A stretch of DNA of 64,000 nt from UBA5018 sp947463165 (GCA_943371245.1 CALRTY020000009.1:1-64000), one strand, 5' to 3'; counted from the first letter of the stretch, positions 18,063 through 26,897 are shown. Program-made: numbers and translations. The notes: a model not told the origin generated them from the sequence alone.

Positions 18063-19331
18063 ATGGCCCAAGCCTCCTGGAATCTGCCCACCTGGCTGGA
18101 GAGGGGGGTGGCCGATCTGTTTCCCGCCGCCGAGCTGGGCGCCGACCAATCGCTGGCGGCCCGCCTGGCGGAGGCCGAGGCCGCCGGCCGGCCGCTGCGG
18201 GTGAAATTGGGCATTGACCCCACCGGCTCCGACATCCACCTGGGCCACTCGATCCTGTTCCGCAAGCTGCGGGCCTTCCAGGATGCGGGCCACATCGCAG
18301 TTCTCATTATTGGCGACTTCACCGCCCGCATCGGCGACCCCACCGGCAAGAGCGCCACCCGGGTGCAACTGAGCGCTGCCCAGGTGGAGGCCAATGCCGA
18401 AACCTATCTGGTGCAGCTGGGCCTGGGCCAGGATCCAGAGCGGGCGCTGTTGGATTTCCAAACCCCAGGGCGGCTGGAGGTGCGGCGCAATGGCGAATGG
18501 CTGGCGGGCATGAACCTGCCGGAGGTGATCGAGCTGCTGGGGATCAGCACCGTGGGTCAGATGCTGGCCAAGGAGGATTTTGCCAATCGCTACGGCGGCG
18601 GCACGCCAATTTCCCTACACGAATTTCTCTATCCGCTGCTGCAGGGCTACGACTCGGTGGCGGTGCAGGCGGATGTGGAGCTGGGCGGCACCGATCAGAA
18701 GTTCAACGTGGCCATGGGCCGCGATCTGCAGCGTCATTTCAGCCAGCGGCCTCAATTTGGCATGTTGCTGCCGATCCTGCCGGGGCTCGATGGGGTGCAG
18801 AAGATGAGCAAGAGCCTGGGCAACACGGTGGGGCTTGCCGATGATGCGCTCACCATGTATTCAAAGCTGGAAAAAGTACCGGATGCGGCGGTGGAGGAAT
18901 ATCTAACGCTGCTCACGAACTTGGATTTAGCGGCCCTGCCCAGCAATCCCAGGCAGCGTCAAAAGGCGATGGCTCTGGCTGTAACCGCCAGCCGCCATGG
19001 CGAGTTTGCCGCCCTGCAGGCCCAGGCGGATGCGGGCAATTTGGTGTTGCGGACCGATGCCGATGGTTCCAGTTCCGACGCAGCGGCAGGCGGCGCATCG
19101 GTTCCCGACGCCTCCCTGGCGGCGGTGAACTTCCCGGCCAAGGCCTTCTATCTGCTCAGCGCCGTAGGCATCTGCACCAGCAGCGAGGCCCGGCGGCAGA
19201 TCCAGAACGGCGGCGTACGGCTGGATGGTCAGAAGCTCACCGATGTCAACCAGCTGTTTAGCGATGCCAGCGAACTGGAGGGCAAGGTGCTGCAGCTGGG
19301 CAAGAAGACATTTCGGCGGCTTGTGAATTAA
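18063..19331 (+). CDS. tyrS: Tyrosyl-tRNA synthetase
   Basis: 422-residue class I aminoacyl-tRNA synthetase. The HIGH-equivalent is GIDPTGSDIHLGHS (residues 44-57) and the KMSKS loop is intact (about 246); the C-terminal S4 RNA-binding domain starts near ICTSSEARRQIQNGGVRLDG. Residues about 326-350 (DADGSSSDAAAGGASVPDAS) form a Ser/Ala/Gly insert between the anticodon-binding and S4 regions that I do not expect in the family. The start ATG is taken at the first Met after the DUF1825 gene. Confidence 0.95.
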   Translation: MAQASWNLPTWLERGVADLFPAAELGADQSLAARLAEAEAAGRPLRVKLGIDPTGSDIHLGHSILFRKLRAFQDAGHIAVLIIGDFTARIGDPTGKSATRVQLSAAQVEANAETYLVQLGLGQDPERALLDFQTPGRLEVRRNGEWLAGMNLPEVIELLGISTVGQMLAKEDFANRYGGGTPISLHEFLYPLLQGYDSVAVQADVELGGTDQKFNVAMGRDLQRHFSQRPQFGMLLPILPGLDGVQKMSKSLGNTVGLADDALTMYSKLEKVPDAAVEEYLTLLTNLDLAALPSNPRQRQKAMALAVTASRHGEFAALQAQADAGNLVLRTDADGSSSDAAAGGASVPDASLAAVNFPAKAFYLLSAVGICTSSEARRQIQNGGVRLDGQKLTDVNQLFSDASELEGKVLQLGKKTFRRLVN

Positions 19332-19466
19332 ATGTCGGCTGGTGAATTAGCCGTGTGGTTAAGGGCCGCTCAGGGGCCGCCGGGGTTGGCTGCTGGGGCC
19401 TTTCAGCAGCTGCCGCTGGAGCCCTAGCGGCGTTCGGTGAGAATTGAATGAGGCCGAGATGAAGCC

Positions 19467-20219
19467 ATGGCAGAGCTGTTGCCCACTGCCGCGGAGCGGC
19501 TCACCGCTGCCGCCGAGCGGCTGATTGTGGCTCTCGACGGCATGGGAGCTGAGCAGGCGCTGGCCCTGGCTGCCGCGATTCCCGATTTGCGCTGGGTGAA
19601 GGTGGGGCTGGAGCTGTTCACCGCCGCCGGGCCGGAGGTGGTGAGCCAGTTGCGGCAGCAGGGCAAGCGGGTGTTTCTAGACCTGAAGTTCCACGACATC
19701 CCGGCCACCATGGCCGGCGCCTGCCGCAGCGCCAGCAGGTTGGGGGCCGAACTGATCACCGTGCATGCCGCAGCAGGCCGCGACGCCCTCCAGGCGGGCC
19801 AGGAAGCCGCAATGGAGGCGGCCAGCGCCGCCGGCCAGGTGCCGCCCACCCTGCTGGCCGTGACCGTGCTCACCAGCTGGGAGCAGGAGCGCTTTGCCGC
19901 CGAACTGGCGATCGCCGAACCGGTTAGCAGCTATGTGCCCCGGCTGGCTGCCCTGGCCGCCAGCGCCGGCATCGGCGGCTGCGTTTGCTCACCCCTGGAG
20001 GTGACTGGATTGCGGGAGGCCCATCCGGCCCCCTTTGCCCTGGTGACACCGGGGATTCGGCCGGCGGGGGCCAGCCCTGGCGATCAGCGGCGGGTGCTCA
20101 CCCCGGCGGCGGCGATCGCCGCTGGGGCCAGCCAGTTGGTGATCGGTCGACCGATCACGGCCGCCAGCGACCCCGCCGCCGCTTTTTCAGAGATCTGCGC
20201 TGAATTGGCAACAGCATGA
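19467..20219 (+). CDS. pyrF: Orotidine 5'-phosphate decarboxylase
   Basis: 250-residue TIM barrel that converts OMP to UMP, the last step of pyrimidine synthesis. LIVALDGMG at the first strand and VFLDLKFHDIPATMAGA, with the catalytic Lys/Asp network, are intact; TPGIRPAGASPGDQRRVLTP is the C-terminal phosphate-binding segment. The N-terminus contains a short duplicated AAERLTAAAERL segment before the barrel. Its last four bases overlap the start of the cupin gene. Confidence 0.95.
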   Translation: MAELLPTAAERLTAAAERLIVALDGMGAEQALALAAAIPDLRWVKVGLELFTAAGPEVVSQLRQQGKRVFLDLKFHDIPATMAGACRSASRLGAELITVHAAAGRDALQAGQEAAMEAASAAGQVPPTLLAVTVLTSWEQERFAAELAIAEPVSSYVPRLAALAASAGIGGCVCSPLEVTGLREAHPAPFALVTPGIRPAGASPGDQRRVLTPAAAIAAGASQLVIGRPITAASDPAAAFSEICAELATA

Positions 20220-20740
20220 ACAGCTTAGTTACCGGAGCCGAGGATTTGCCACTTATCCCCTCGGCGCTTACCCCTATCGACACCGATCTATTGGCGGCGG
20301 TTTGTGCGGCGGCGGCGGCCAGTCCGCGCCTGCGCAGCAACCACAACCTGCATGGCCTTGGCGATCTGGTGCAGCGCTTTCTCAATGCCCTGCAGCCGGG
20401 CACCTATGTGAGACCCCACCGCCATCAACGCCAGGATCCGGCGGCGGGCTTTGAATTTGTGCTGGTATTGCAGGGGTCCCTGGGCCTGTTGCTGCTAGAT
20501 GCCAGCGGCGCGGTAATCGAGCGGCGAGTGATTGCCGCTGGCGCGCCCCTGCGGGGGGTGGAGTTGGCCACTGGCAGCTATCACACCCTGGTGGCACTGG
20601 AGCCAAACACGGTGATGTTTGAGCTCAAACAGGGCCCCTACGACCCCGCCAACGACAAGGATTTCATGGCTGGTTTCCCCCTGGAGGGCACGCCGGAGGC
20701 CAGGTTGCAGGAGCAGGCCTGGCGGGCAATGTTTAGCTGA
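20216..20740 (+). CDS. WbuC-family cupin-fold metalloprotein
   Basis: 174 residues. The central cupin motif is seen in YVRPHRHQRQDPAAGFEFVL VLQG (two His, one Glu metal ligands), followed by the second strand pair ending in SYHTLVALEPNTVMFELKQG and PYDPANDKDF, which is typical of WbuC proteins. WbuC-like genes often lie in polysaccharide clusters, but here it is translationally coupled to pyrF (ATGA overlap). Substrate and reaction are unknown. Confidence 0.8.
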   Translation: MNSLVTGAEDLPLIPSALTPIDTDLLAAVCAAAAASPRLRSNHNLHGLGDLVQRFLNALQPGTYVRPHRHQRQDPAAGFEFVLVLQGSLGLLLLDASGAVIERRVIAAGAPLRGVELATGSYHTLVALEPNTVMFELKQGPYDPANDKDFMAGFPLEGTPEARLQEQAWRAMFS

Positions 20741-20768
20741 AAGCAAGCCTCAGCTGAAAGCAAAATTC

Positions 20769-20833
20769 AGGCCATGGCCACTCTCAAGCCACGGCCACCC
20801 TCAGGCCACCGCCACTCTCAGGCCACGGCCACC
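20769..20833. repeat. 17-base tandem repeat, about 4 copies
   Basis: Units starting at 20769, 20786, 20803 and 20820 follow the pattern A(G/A)GCCACSGCCACYCTC with exact 17-base spacing. The last copy runs into the 3' end of the methyltransferase gene (stop at 20818 on the minus strand), so the repeat encodes part of that protein's tail. A shorter duplicated AGCTGAAAGCAA lies just before it (about 20738 and 20753). It separates two convergent genes. Confidence 0.8.
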
Positions 20834-21816
20834 AGCACCCGGTGGCGTGGATCGCAGGCTTCTCTTCTCAGGGAGTGGAAGCCGGCTGCCTGTAGGGCCG
20901 CCGCCATATCCAGGCTGAAGTATTGCTCCAGGTAGGGCTCGGTGCTCTTGAGCAGGGTGGCGATCGGGGCCGGCAGGCGGCGGATCAGCTCGGATTCCGG
21001 GTCTTGATCCACCATGGCCAGCACGCCGCCGGGCCGCAGCAACCGATGGGCTTCTGAGAGCACGGCGGCGGTGGCGCTGCTGGGCAGCTCATGGCAGACA
21101 AATTCCAGCGTGATCAGCTCATAGCTGGCGGTGGCCAGGCCGCTGGCTTCGGCGGCGGCATGGTGCCAGGCGGCGATCGGCCGGGCTGGTGCCGCCTCCG
21201 CTTCTCTAGCCCGGGCTACGGCCAACATTTCGGGGGAAAGATCCAGACCTTCCACCCGCACATCGGCAGCTTCCCTCTCATCTAGCCAATCCTTGAGCGA
21301 TCTGGTGCTTACCCCCACCGAGCAGCCCAGATCCAGGGCCCGCCGCACCGGCAGGCTGAGGCTGGGGGCGATGGCGGCCATGATCGCGGCCCGCAGCCGC
21401 TGCTGGGCCTGGCTTGGGCTGAGCAGTTCCGCCGGCCAAATCCGCAGGGCCATGGCATCGGTGGCCTGTTCCGCTTCGCAGGCCGCCTGCCAACAGAGGT
21501 TGCCCAGCTGGTAGGCGTGGAAGCGGGCCCGGTAGTAGCTGGGCGTTGAAGTAGCTGGATCGCCACTGCTCTGCAGCAGCGGTGTGGCCTGGGCTCGCAA
21601 ATGTTCCCGCCTGGCCCGCCAATCGATACCGCGGCGCTCCGCGGTGCGAATGATCAGCCGCCGGGCCTGCCAAAACAACAGCTGCCGCAACGGCTCCAGG
21701 GCCAGCAGCCGCTCGATCAACCAGCCAACTGGATGGCCGCTGGCCACCCAGTTGGGCGGCGTCTGGCTAGGGCTGGGGCCAATAGGCGAGCCAGTGTTGG
21801 TGGCAGCTGGGGACAA
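20818..21816 (-). CDS. Class I SAM-dependent methyltransferase
   Basis: 332 residues. The Rossmann-fold SAM site is in RALDLGCSVGVSTRSL (motif I, about 164-178), with VEGLDLSPEMLAVARARE (motif II, acidic end of beta-2), LITLEFVCHELP and LRPGGVLAMVDQDPESE (motif for post-I strands). About 160 N-terminal residues form a helical lid with YYRARFHAYQLGNLCWQAA. Substrate not predictable; similar cyanobacterial proteins are annotated simply as methyltransferases. The final residues (HRVLVAVA) are encoded in a tandem repeat shared with the spacer. Confidence 0.8.
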   Translation of the reverse strand: MSPAATNTGSPIGPSPSQTPPNWVASGHPVGWLIERLLALEPLRQLLFWQARRLIIRTAERRGIDWRARREHLRAQATPLLQSSGDPATSTPSYYRARFHAYQLGNLCWQAACEAEQATDAMALRIWPAELLSPSQAQQRLRAAIMAAIAPSLSLPVRRALDLGCSVGVSTRSLKDWLDEREAADVRVEGLDLSPEMLAVARAREAEAAPARPIAAWHHAAAEASGLATASYELITLEFVCHELPSSATAAVLSEAHRLLRPGGVLAMVDQDPESELIRRLPAPIATLLKSTEPYLEQYFSLDMAAALQAAGFHSLRREACDPRHRVLVAVA

Positions 21817-21982
21817 GGCATTGCTGGGAGCTGGCGGCCATTCTCCCGCTGCCCCTGGCCAGAGCAGCTATCGGATGGAGGCTTCAAATTGTGGGCTCAG
21901 CCCTGGGGCCCAGTCCATAAGCCCAGCAGACAAGCTCAACCTATAAGCCAACCGGTGTGGCTGGTCAACCTGGGGCGCCTGC

Positions 21983-22014
21983 CCAACCTGGCTGGATTGC
22001 CCCAGCCAGGTTGG
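21983..22014. terminator. Perfect 13-base inverted repeat between two minus-strand genes
   Basis: CCAACCTGGCTGG (21983-21995) and CCAGCCAGGTTGG (22002-22014) are exact reverse complements around a 6-base loop ATTGCC. The hairpin is GC-rich and very stable, but no T-run follows on either strand, so it is a non-canonical terminator or an RNA-stabilising structure at the 3' end of the Hint gene transcript (which ends at 22107). The rest of 21817-22106 has no gene that I can support. Confidence 0.5.
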
Positions 22015-22059
22015 CTTAGCGAAGCTCTAGAAAATCTGAGCCACAACCAATGGAGCCCC

Positions 22060-22084
22060 GATGCCGCAATGGGTCTCAGCTGGC
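22060..22084. repeat. 25-base repeat, second copy at 34360
   Basis: The 25 bases from 22060 match 34360-34384 at 23 positions (GATGCCGCAATGG..T.TCAGCTGGC). Both lie in non-coding spacers on the same strand, and in one frame both read MPQW(V/I)SAG, with the base differences giving a conservative Val/Ile change. It may be the remnant of a small mobile or duplicated coding sequence. Confidence 0.55.
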
Positions 22085-22106
22085 ATTAAAGCCGAAATTT
22101 GAGCCC

Positions 22107-23726
22107 TCAGAGCGTGAGGCACAACTCATCTCTGCTGGCGCCAGAACCGCTGGCGCTTGAGCCGCTGATACCAGCGCTGCTGGGACCATTGCTGCTGACC
22201 AAGCCAAACTTCTCGCGGATGCGCTGCGGTAGTTGCCGCGAGAAAGGAATGCGGGGCATGGGCAATTCATCCATGGTTTCAGATGATCCATAAAGGCTTA
22301 TGTAGTTGTAGTAATTATTCCAAGCCACCCTGGTTAGCTCCCCATCGCGGTAGGTTGGTAGATAGCTCTCGGTGAGCAGGTCGTTGGCCCACACCAGCAC
22401 ATGCTGATTAAATTCCAGGGAGTAGTAGGTGAAGGAATCGGCCTCTTCTTGCTCAGCCAGGGAGCTGTGCTGTTCACATTGGTGGCGCTGATCGTATTCG
22501 CTGAGCTGCTCCAGTTGATAGATTGACTGGCCATTGATCAAGGCCTGTGCTTCCACTAGGCAATCGCCCAGGGCAAAGGCATGGCTGGGGGTGCAGTAGA
22601 TATCCGCCGAGGGCAGATTGTGGCCAAATACCAGCGCCTGGATGCGGATTGGCATCCTGCCGCTGGCCTTGAGGCTATTCACATGGCGGGAGGAAATGCC
22701 CAGGAACTTGAGCGGTAGCGGGCCATCATGGGTGAGCACTAGATCGCCAATTTGTAACTCTTCTACTGGGCGATTGCCAGAGGGGGTGCGGATCAGGGTG
22801 CCGGCGGCGAGGCAGTTGACCGGGTTGGCATCCGGATCTGTATAGGGCTCAGGATCGGGATCGGGTTCGACATTGCCATTGTCGAAATTGATATCAGCAT
22901 CGGAGTTGGCATCAAGGTCGTTGCTGTTGTTGTCGGAATTTAGATAATGATTTACATCATGTTCTACATCTAGGAAATAGTCTCCTTTGGGATAGATTAT
23001 TATCTCAGGTAGCTCTATGGGATTGCCAATGCTGCCGAGAGGGGGCGATGGGTCAATATCAGGATTAATGCCAGGATTAATGCCAGGATTGGTGTCAGTA
23101 TTGGTGTCAGTATTGGTGTCGGAATCGATATCGGAATCAATATCAAGGTCAATACCAAAGTCAATGCCTGGGTCAATATCATGCTCGGCATCGGAGTCGA
23201 CGCAAGGATTGACTATATTATTTACATTATTTATATTCCAGCTTGGCATTAAATCGCCCTCAAATTTGCCGGGATTAAGATTGCCTGCTTCCAGTGCTTT
23301 CCAGACAAAGTCAATGCAGCTATTGGTTAATCCATTGTAACCAATTGAAAATCCATATGTAGATGGATTGCCTCCAAAGTTTTTCATTGCGGCATATTGT
23401 TCTGAGGTGATTGGGATAGTACGTGAATAGTAGTCTCCTAAATAATAGATGTGATCGTTTTTGCTGATAACTCCTGTCGTTAAGGGTGCGCCATCAACTA
23501 CTGGACCCCATCCATAGCTAAAAAAACCTCCTTTGCCGTCATCCAATTCAAACCACATGTGTCCGAATAGTGATTCGTTGCCTTTAATGGTTTCAGTACC
23601 TCTTTCCGCGACGCATATGGTTATTGTATAATTGAAGTCGGAGTAATCAGGTTTAGTATAATCGGCATCCAGCTGGGTTGAATTATTCGCAACGCTTGTC
23701 AGTGTGCAAACCATTAGCCCAGGCAT
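22107..23726 (-). CDS. Hint-domain protein with acidic repeat linker
   Basis: 539 residues, unlike its neighbours in base composition. Residues 35-155 form a domain with GHMWFELDDGKGG (His56) and TNSCIDFVWKALEAG (Cys137), a His/Cys pair reminiscent of permuted papain-like (NlpC/P60 or LRAT-type) folds. Residues 175-225 and 253-300 are Asp/Asn-rich linkers (DIDSDIDSDTNTDTNTDTNP) that could bind calcium. A Hint domain of the Hint_2 type follows: CLAAGTLIRTPSGNRPVEEL (Cys305), CTPSHAFAL (His382) and FNQHVLVWANDLLTES (His443). No C-extein-like partner follows; 60 residues rich in Ser/Gly end the protein. No clear signal peptide. Such proteins are usually secreted or surface proteins that self-cleave. 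The gene stands alone, so its role is unknown. Known: Hint domains autoprocess; inferred: this one does. Confidence 0.75.
   Translation of the reverse strand: MPGLMVCTLTSVANNSTQLDADYTKPDYSDFNYTITICVAERGTETIKGNESLFGHMWFELDDGKGGFFSYGWGPVVDGAPLTTGVISKNDHIYYLGDYYSRTIPITSEQYAAMKNFGGNPSTYGFSIGYNGLTNSCIDFVWKALEAGNLNPGKFEGDLMPSWNINNVNNIVNPCVDSDAEHDIDPGIDFGIDLDIDSDIDSDTNTDTNTDTNPGINPGINPDIDPSPPLGSIGNPIELPEIIIYPKGDYFLDVEHDVNHYLNSDNNSNDLDANSDADINFDNGNVEPDPDPEPYTDPDANPVNCLAAGTLIRTPSGNRPVEELQIGDLVLTHDGPLPLKFLGISSRHVNSLKASGRMPIRIQALVFGHNLPSADIYCTPSHAFALGDCLVEAQALINGQSIYQLEQLSEYDQRHQCEQHSSLAEQEEADSFTYYSLEFNQHVLVWANDLLTESYLPTYRDGELTRVAWNNYYNYISLYGSSETMDELPMPRIPFSRQLPQRIREKFGLVSSNGPSSAGISGSSASGSGASRDELCLTL
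23051..23180. repeat. 12-base tandem repeat inside the Hint gene
   Basis: About eleven 12-base units (for example AGGATTAATGCC twice, AGTATTGGTGTC twice, GGAATCRATATC twice on the plus strand) encode the four-residue repeats NPGI, DTNT and DSDI of the acidic linker. The period preserves the reading frame, so copy number can change without destroying the protein. Confidence 0.85.
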
Positions 23727-24036
23727 TTGAGGCCTGTTAATTATTGACTTGCAGGAGTCAGGTTTTCGTTCGTTTTGCGATGTTTGTAATATCTCAGGTG
23801 AGTCTCGCTGTAAGACTGCTTAAGCTTACAGCGCAATGCATTGGCATCATGCAAGCCCAAATACCATGTACCGCAAGCTTTTGACTTTCTTAGGAAGCCA
23901 TACTTCGTCACTCCACAATCTATAATGCTGTCCTGGTCGAGCGGCTCGCCCCAGCCACCACCCAATAGCCCCCCTCTAGCCAAAACACCCCCCAATCAAC
24001 CCCCACTACGCCCTAACAGCCGCCACAAAACAGCCC
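23727..24036. other. Spacer between Hint gene and glycosyltransferase
   Basis: 310 bases. The only sizeable frame is a minus-strand 84-codon ORF at 23741-23995 with a plausible composition in its second half (YSETHLRYYKHRKTNENLT) but no recognised family and an unnatural Gly-rich start. I treat it as unsupported. The 23940-24010 end is C-rich low-complexity sequence. No promoter or terminator is convincing. Confidence 0.4.
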
Positions 24037-25461
24037 TCACCCCACCAGCTCACCAGGATGCAGTAACTGGCCGTAGAGCTTTTCCAGGGCGTCGATGTTG
24101 TGGCTGAGGCTATAGCGCTCCAGCACTCTCTCCCGGGCGCGGCGGCCCAGTTCGGCGCTGAGTACCGGTTGGTCGCGTAGCAGTGGCAGCAGGGTGCGCA
24201 GTTGGGTGGTGACCGCCTGGGTGCTGATCACGATGCCGGCGCCCCCCTCCAGCACCTCGCCATCGGCGCCGGCATCGGTGGCGATGCAGGCCGTGCCGCT
24301 GGCCATCGCCTCCAGCAGCGCCAGGCTCAGCCCCTCCACCAGCGAGGGCAAAATAAATACTTCTGCCAATTGCAATAGCGCCAGCCGCCGCAGGCGATCC
24401 GGCTCATGGCCCCACCAGAGCACCCGGTCTTCTTCTCCAAAGCTCTGCATCAACTGTTGACGCATCGTTCCATCGCCCACCACCACCAGGCGGCAGCCCG
24501 GCAGCTGCACCAGCCGCCAGGCTTTTAGTAACGCCTCCACATTTTTTTCGGGAGCGATGCGGCCCATATACAAAAATATCCGCTCATTGCCAAACTGGCG
24601 CTGCAGGGCAGCTAGTTCCTGGCTTACCGAGGGCTGGTCTTGGCCGGCCGGCGCCCATTGCTGGGGATCTACGCCATTGGGAATCACCGCCAGCCGGTTT
24701 TCCTTCACCCCCAGCCGATTCAGTAGCTCCGCCTGTAGCTCGGAAAACACAATCACCCGGTCGTAGTGGGCCAGGGAGGGGGCGTATAGCTGATACATCA
24801 GCTGGGTGGTGCCGGCGGTGAGGTTGCGCAGGCCGGCGTCGAAGGCTGGATGGAAGGTGGCCACCAGCGGCAAGCCCAGTTGCTCGCATAGATCCGGCAG
24901 CAGGAAATCCAAAGGCGAGAGGGTGAGGCTGGCGTGCACCACATCGGGCCGCAGCCGCTCCAGCGACTCCCGCAGCTCCCGCTGGGCACCGGGGGCAGGC
25001 ACCGTGTAAACCTGACTCTTCATCAGGTAGGTGAGGGCCACCTCGGGATTGGCTAGCGCCTCGGCGGTTTGCGGAGCATCGACACCGGTTTGGGCACTGG
25101 CCGTGGCCCGGGAGTTGGCACCGCTCAGAAAATTGGCGCTGGCCCGGGCACTGGCAGCGGCTTGGGAGCTGGTGTGGGCCTGGAAGTTGACAGCTACCTG
25201 GGAGTTGGCGCCGCTGAGGGCAGCGGTGGCAGCATTGGTGCTTACGGCCGCCGCCGCCGGGCTGGCGGTTTGCCATGGCATGAATGGGTTATCCGAGTCG
25301 TCGCGGCGCAGGGGGAAGCTGGCCGGCGTATCGAAGTGGATAAAACTGATCCGATGCCCGCGGTTGCGCAACGCCTCGGTGATCGTGAGCCCGTAAGTGA
25401 CGTTGCCGCAAAAGGGAGATTTTTTACCTAGCCAGGCGATGTGGGTCACCAGATGGACCAC
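24037..25461 (-). CDS. GT4-family glycosyltransferase with Ala/Ser insert
   Basis: 474 residues. GT-B fold: N-terminal acceptor domain (HIAWLGKKSPFCGNVTYGLT), linker, then the donor domain with NGVDPQQWAP, IFLYMGRIAPEKNVEALLKA, VVVGDGTMRQQL and the E-x7-E region PSLVEGLSLALLEAMASGTA that binds the nucleotide sugar. It is a retaining GT4 enzyme; the sugar and acceptor are not predictable. Residues about 66-136 are an Ala/Ser/Thr low-complexity insert with an internal repeat (ALSGANSQ..., FLSGANSR...), absent from the normal fold and placed in the acceptor domain. Followed 42 bases later by the MFS gene's end on the same strand. Confidence 0.85.
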   Translation of the reverse strand: MVHLVTHIAWLGKKSPFCGNVTYGLTITEALRNRGHRISFIHFDTPASFPLRRDDSDNPFMPWQTASPAAAAVSTNAATAALSGANSQVAVNFQAHTSSQAAASARASANFLSGANSRATASAQTGVDAPQTAEALANPEVALTYLMKSQVYTVPAPGAQRELRESLERLRPDVVHASLTLSPLDFLLPDLCEQLGLPLVATFHPAFDAGLRNLTAGTTQLMYQLYAPSLAHYDRVIVFSELQAELLNRLGVKENRLAVIPNGVDPQQWAPAGQDQPSVSQELAALQRQFGNERIFLYMGRIAPEKNVEALLKAWRLVQLPGCRLVVVGDGTMRQQLMQSFGEEDRVLWWGHEPDRLRRLALLQLAEVFILPSLVEGLSLALLEAMASGTACIATDAGADGEVLEGGAGIVISTQAVTTQLRTLLPLLRDQPVLSAELGRRARERVLERYSLSHNIDALEKLYGQLLHPGELVG

Positions 25462-25502
25462 CAGGACTGGTGTTCAGTTGCGTGAGCCAAAGCTAACAGC
25501 GG

Positions 25503-26897
25503 CTAACTGCGCTGCCAGGGCTTCTCCGCCAGGGCCGCCAGCAGGGCGATGCCGGCCAGGGTCCATAGCACCGGCAGCAGGCCGTAGCTACTCACCAGCG
25601 TGCCGGCCAGCACCAGAGGCAGGCTCAAGGCGATGTTGATCAGGTTGTTCTGCAGCCCGAACACCTTGCCCCGCTGGTCCTCCGGCGTGTCCTCTTGGAT
25701 GGTGGTTTGGGCTGGAATCGCCAGCAGCGAAGCGCCCACCCCCAACACCACGCAGAGCAGCAGGGTGCCGCTGAGGTTGCCCCTCAGCTGGCCAAGCAGC
25801 ACCAAACTGCAGGCGATCGTGGCCAAACCGGCGCTCGCCAGGTGGCGGCGGTGGAAGCGATGGCCCAGTTGCGCCACCGCCAGGGCGCCGGCCGCCAGCC
25901 CCAAACCGCTCATCGCCAGCAGGGTGCCAAAGCGGGTGGGCCCCAGGGAGGCGATCGAAGCGGCCAGGCTGATCGCCAGCACATAAAGCGCCGCCAGCAG
26001 GCTGTAGAGCAGCACCAGATGCAGCATGGCGTTGCGCACGCTCGGGCGTTCGCGCAGCACCTGCACACCCTCGCCGATTTCCTGCCAGAGGCTGGAGCTG
26101 CGGGGCTGGCGGGGTGGCTCCTGCAGCTGCAGGCTGCTGATTACCAGCGCCGCCATGCCGTAACAAAAGGGCAGTAGCAAAAATTCGCCACCGCCGATGC
26201 CGATGGCCGCCAACAGCTTGTGCAGCAGCCGCAGCACCGGATCCCCCAGGGCAAAACCCAAAATCGTGGCCGCCATGCTGGTGGCCTGATACAGCGAATT
26301 GGCCGGTAACAGCAACTCTCCCGGCACCAGCAGCGGCATCGCCGCCTGCTCCGCCGGCGCGAAGAACTGGGTGAGCACCGACTCCATAAAGGTCATCGCC
26401 ACCAGGCCCCAGTAGCCCCAGCTGAGCCCCAGCCAGCTGGGGCCCTCCAGCAAACACAGCGGCGCCAGCATCACCAGCAGGGCCCGCAGGCCGTTGGAGG
26501 CCACCATCACGCCCCGCTTGGGCCAGCGATCGGCCCAGGCCCCCGCCACCGTGCCCAGCAGCATCGCCGGGATCGTGTTGGCCACATAAATTCCGGTGGC
26601 CAGCAGGGTGATCATCTGAGCCCGGTTTTCCGGCAGCTCCAGGCGCATGGCGCTGGCCGCCTCGGCCAGGGCTGGATTGGCCTCCGGTGTGCTGCCCACC
26701 CAGGTCTGGGCGATCAGATACACCATCAACACGATGTAAAACTTGTCGGCCAGTTGCGAAAAGATCTGGCCGATCCACAGCCGGCGGAAGTCCGGTAGTG
26801 CCAGCACCCCCGGCAGACCCGTGGCACCCCTGGGCTGGAAACCGCTGGTTTCCTGGCTATTGCTCAAGCGCTGCCGTCCTTTTCCTGACCCGGTCAT
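25503..26897 (-). CDS. MFS transporter, 12 TM
   Basis: 464 residues with about twelve hydrophobic segments. The start LPDFRRLWIGQIFSQLADKF and GAWADRWPKRGVMVASNGLRAL (the loop 2-3 DR-x-KRR type motif) mark the major facilitator superfamily, of the MFS_3/EntS-like group that mostly exports small molecules. A second G-x3-QTTIQEDTPEDQRGKVFGLQN loop is typical of this group. Substrate unknown. The start codon overlaps the recO stop (ATGA), so it is co-transcribed with recO and deoC. Confidence 0.85.
   Translation of the reverse strand: MTGSGKGRQRLSNSQETSGFQPRGATGLPGVLALPDFRRLWIGQIFSQLADKFYIVLMVYLIAQTWVGSTPEANPALAEAASAMRLELPENRAQMITLLATGIYVANTIPAMLLGTVAGAWADRWPKRGVMVASNGLRALLVMLAPLCLLEGPSWLGLSWGYWGLVAMTFMESVLTQFFAPAEQAAMPLLVPGELLLPANSLYQATSMAATILGFALGDPVLRLLHKLLAAIGIGGGEFLLLPFCYGMAALVISSLQLQEPPRQPRSSSLWQEIGEGVQVLRERPSVRNAMLHLVLLYSLLAALYVLAISLAASIASLGPTRFGTLLAMSGLGLAAGALAVAQLGHRFHRRHLASAGLATIACSLVLLGQLRGNLSGTLLLCVVLGVGASLLAIPAQTTIQEDTPEDQRGKVFGLQNNLINIALSLPLVLAGTLVSSYGLLPVLWTLAGIALLAALAEKPWQRS

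Noticed and set aside
23741..23995. 84-codon minus-strand ORF
   Set aside because: Gly-rich start in C-rich low-complexity DNA and no family match; partly natural composition noted in the spacer entry.
25588..26778. 396-codon minus-strand frame inside the MFS gene
   Set aside because: Gly/Ala/Arg-rich shadow in another frame of a clear transporter gene.
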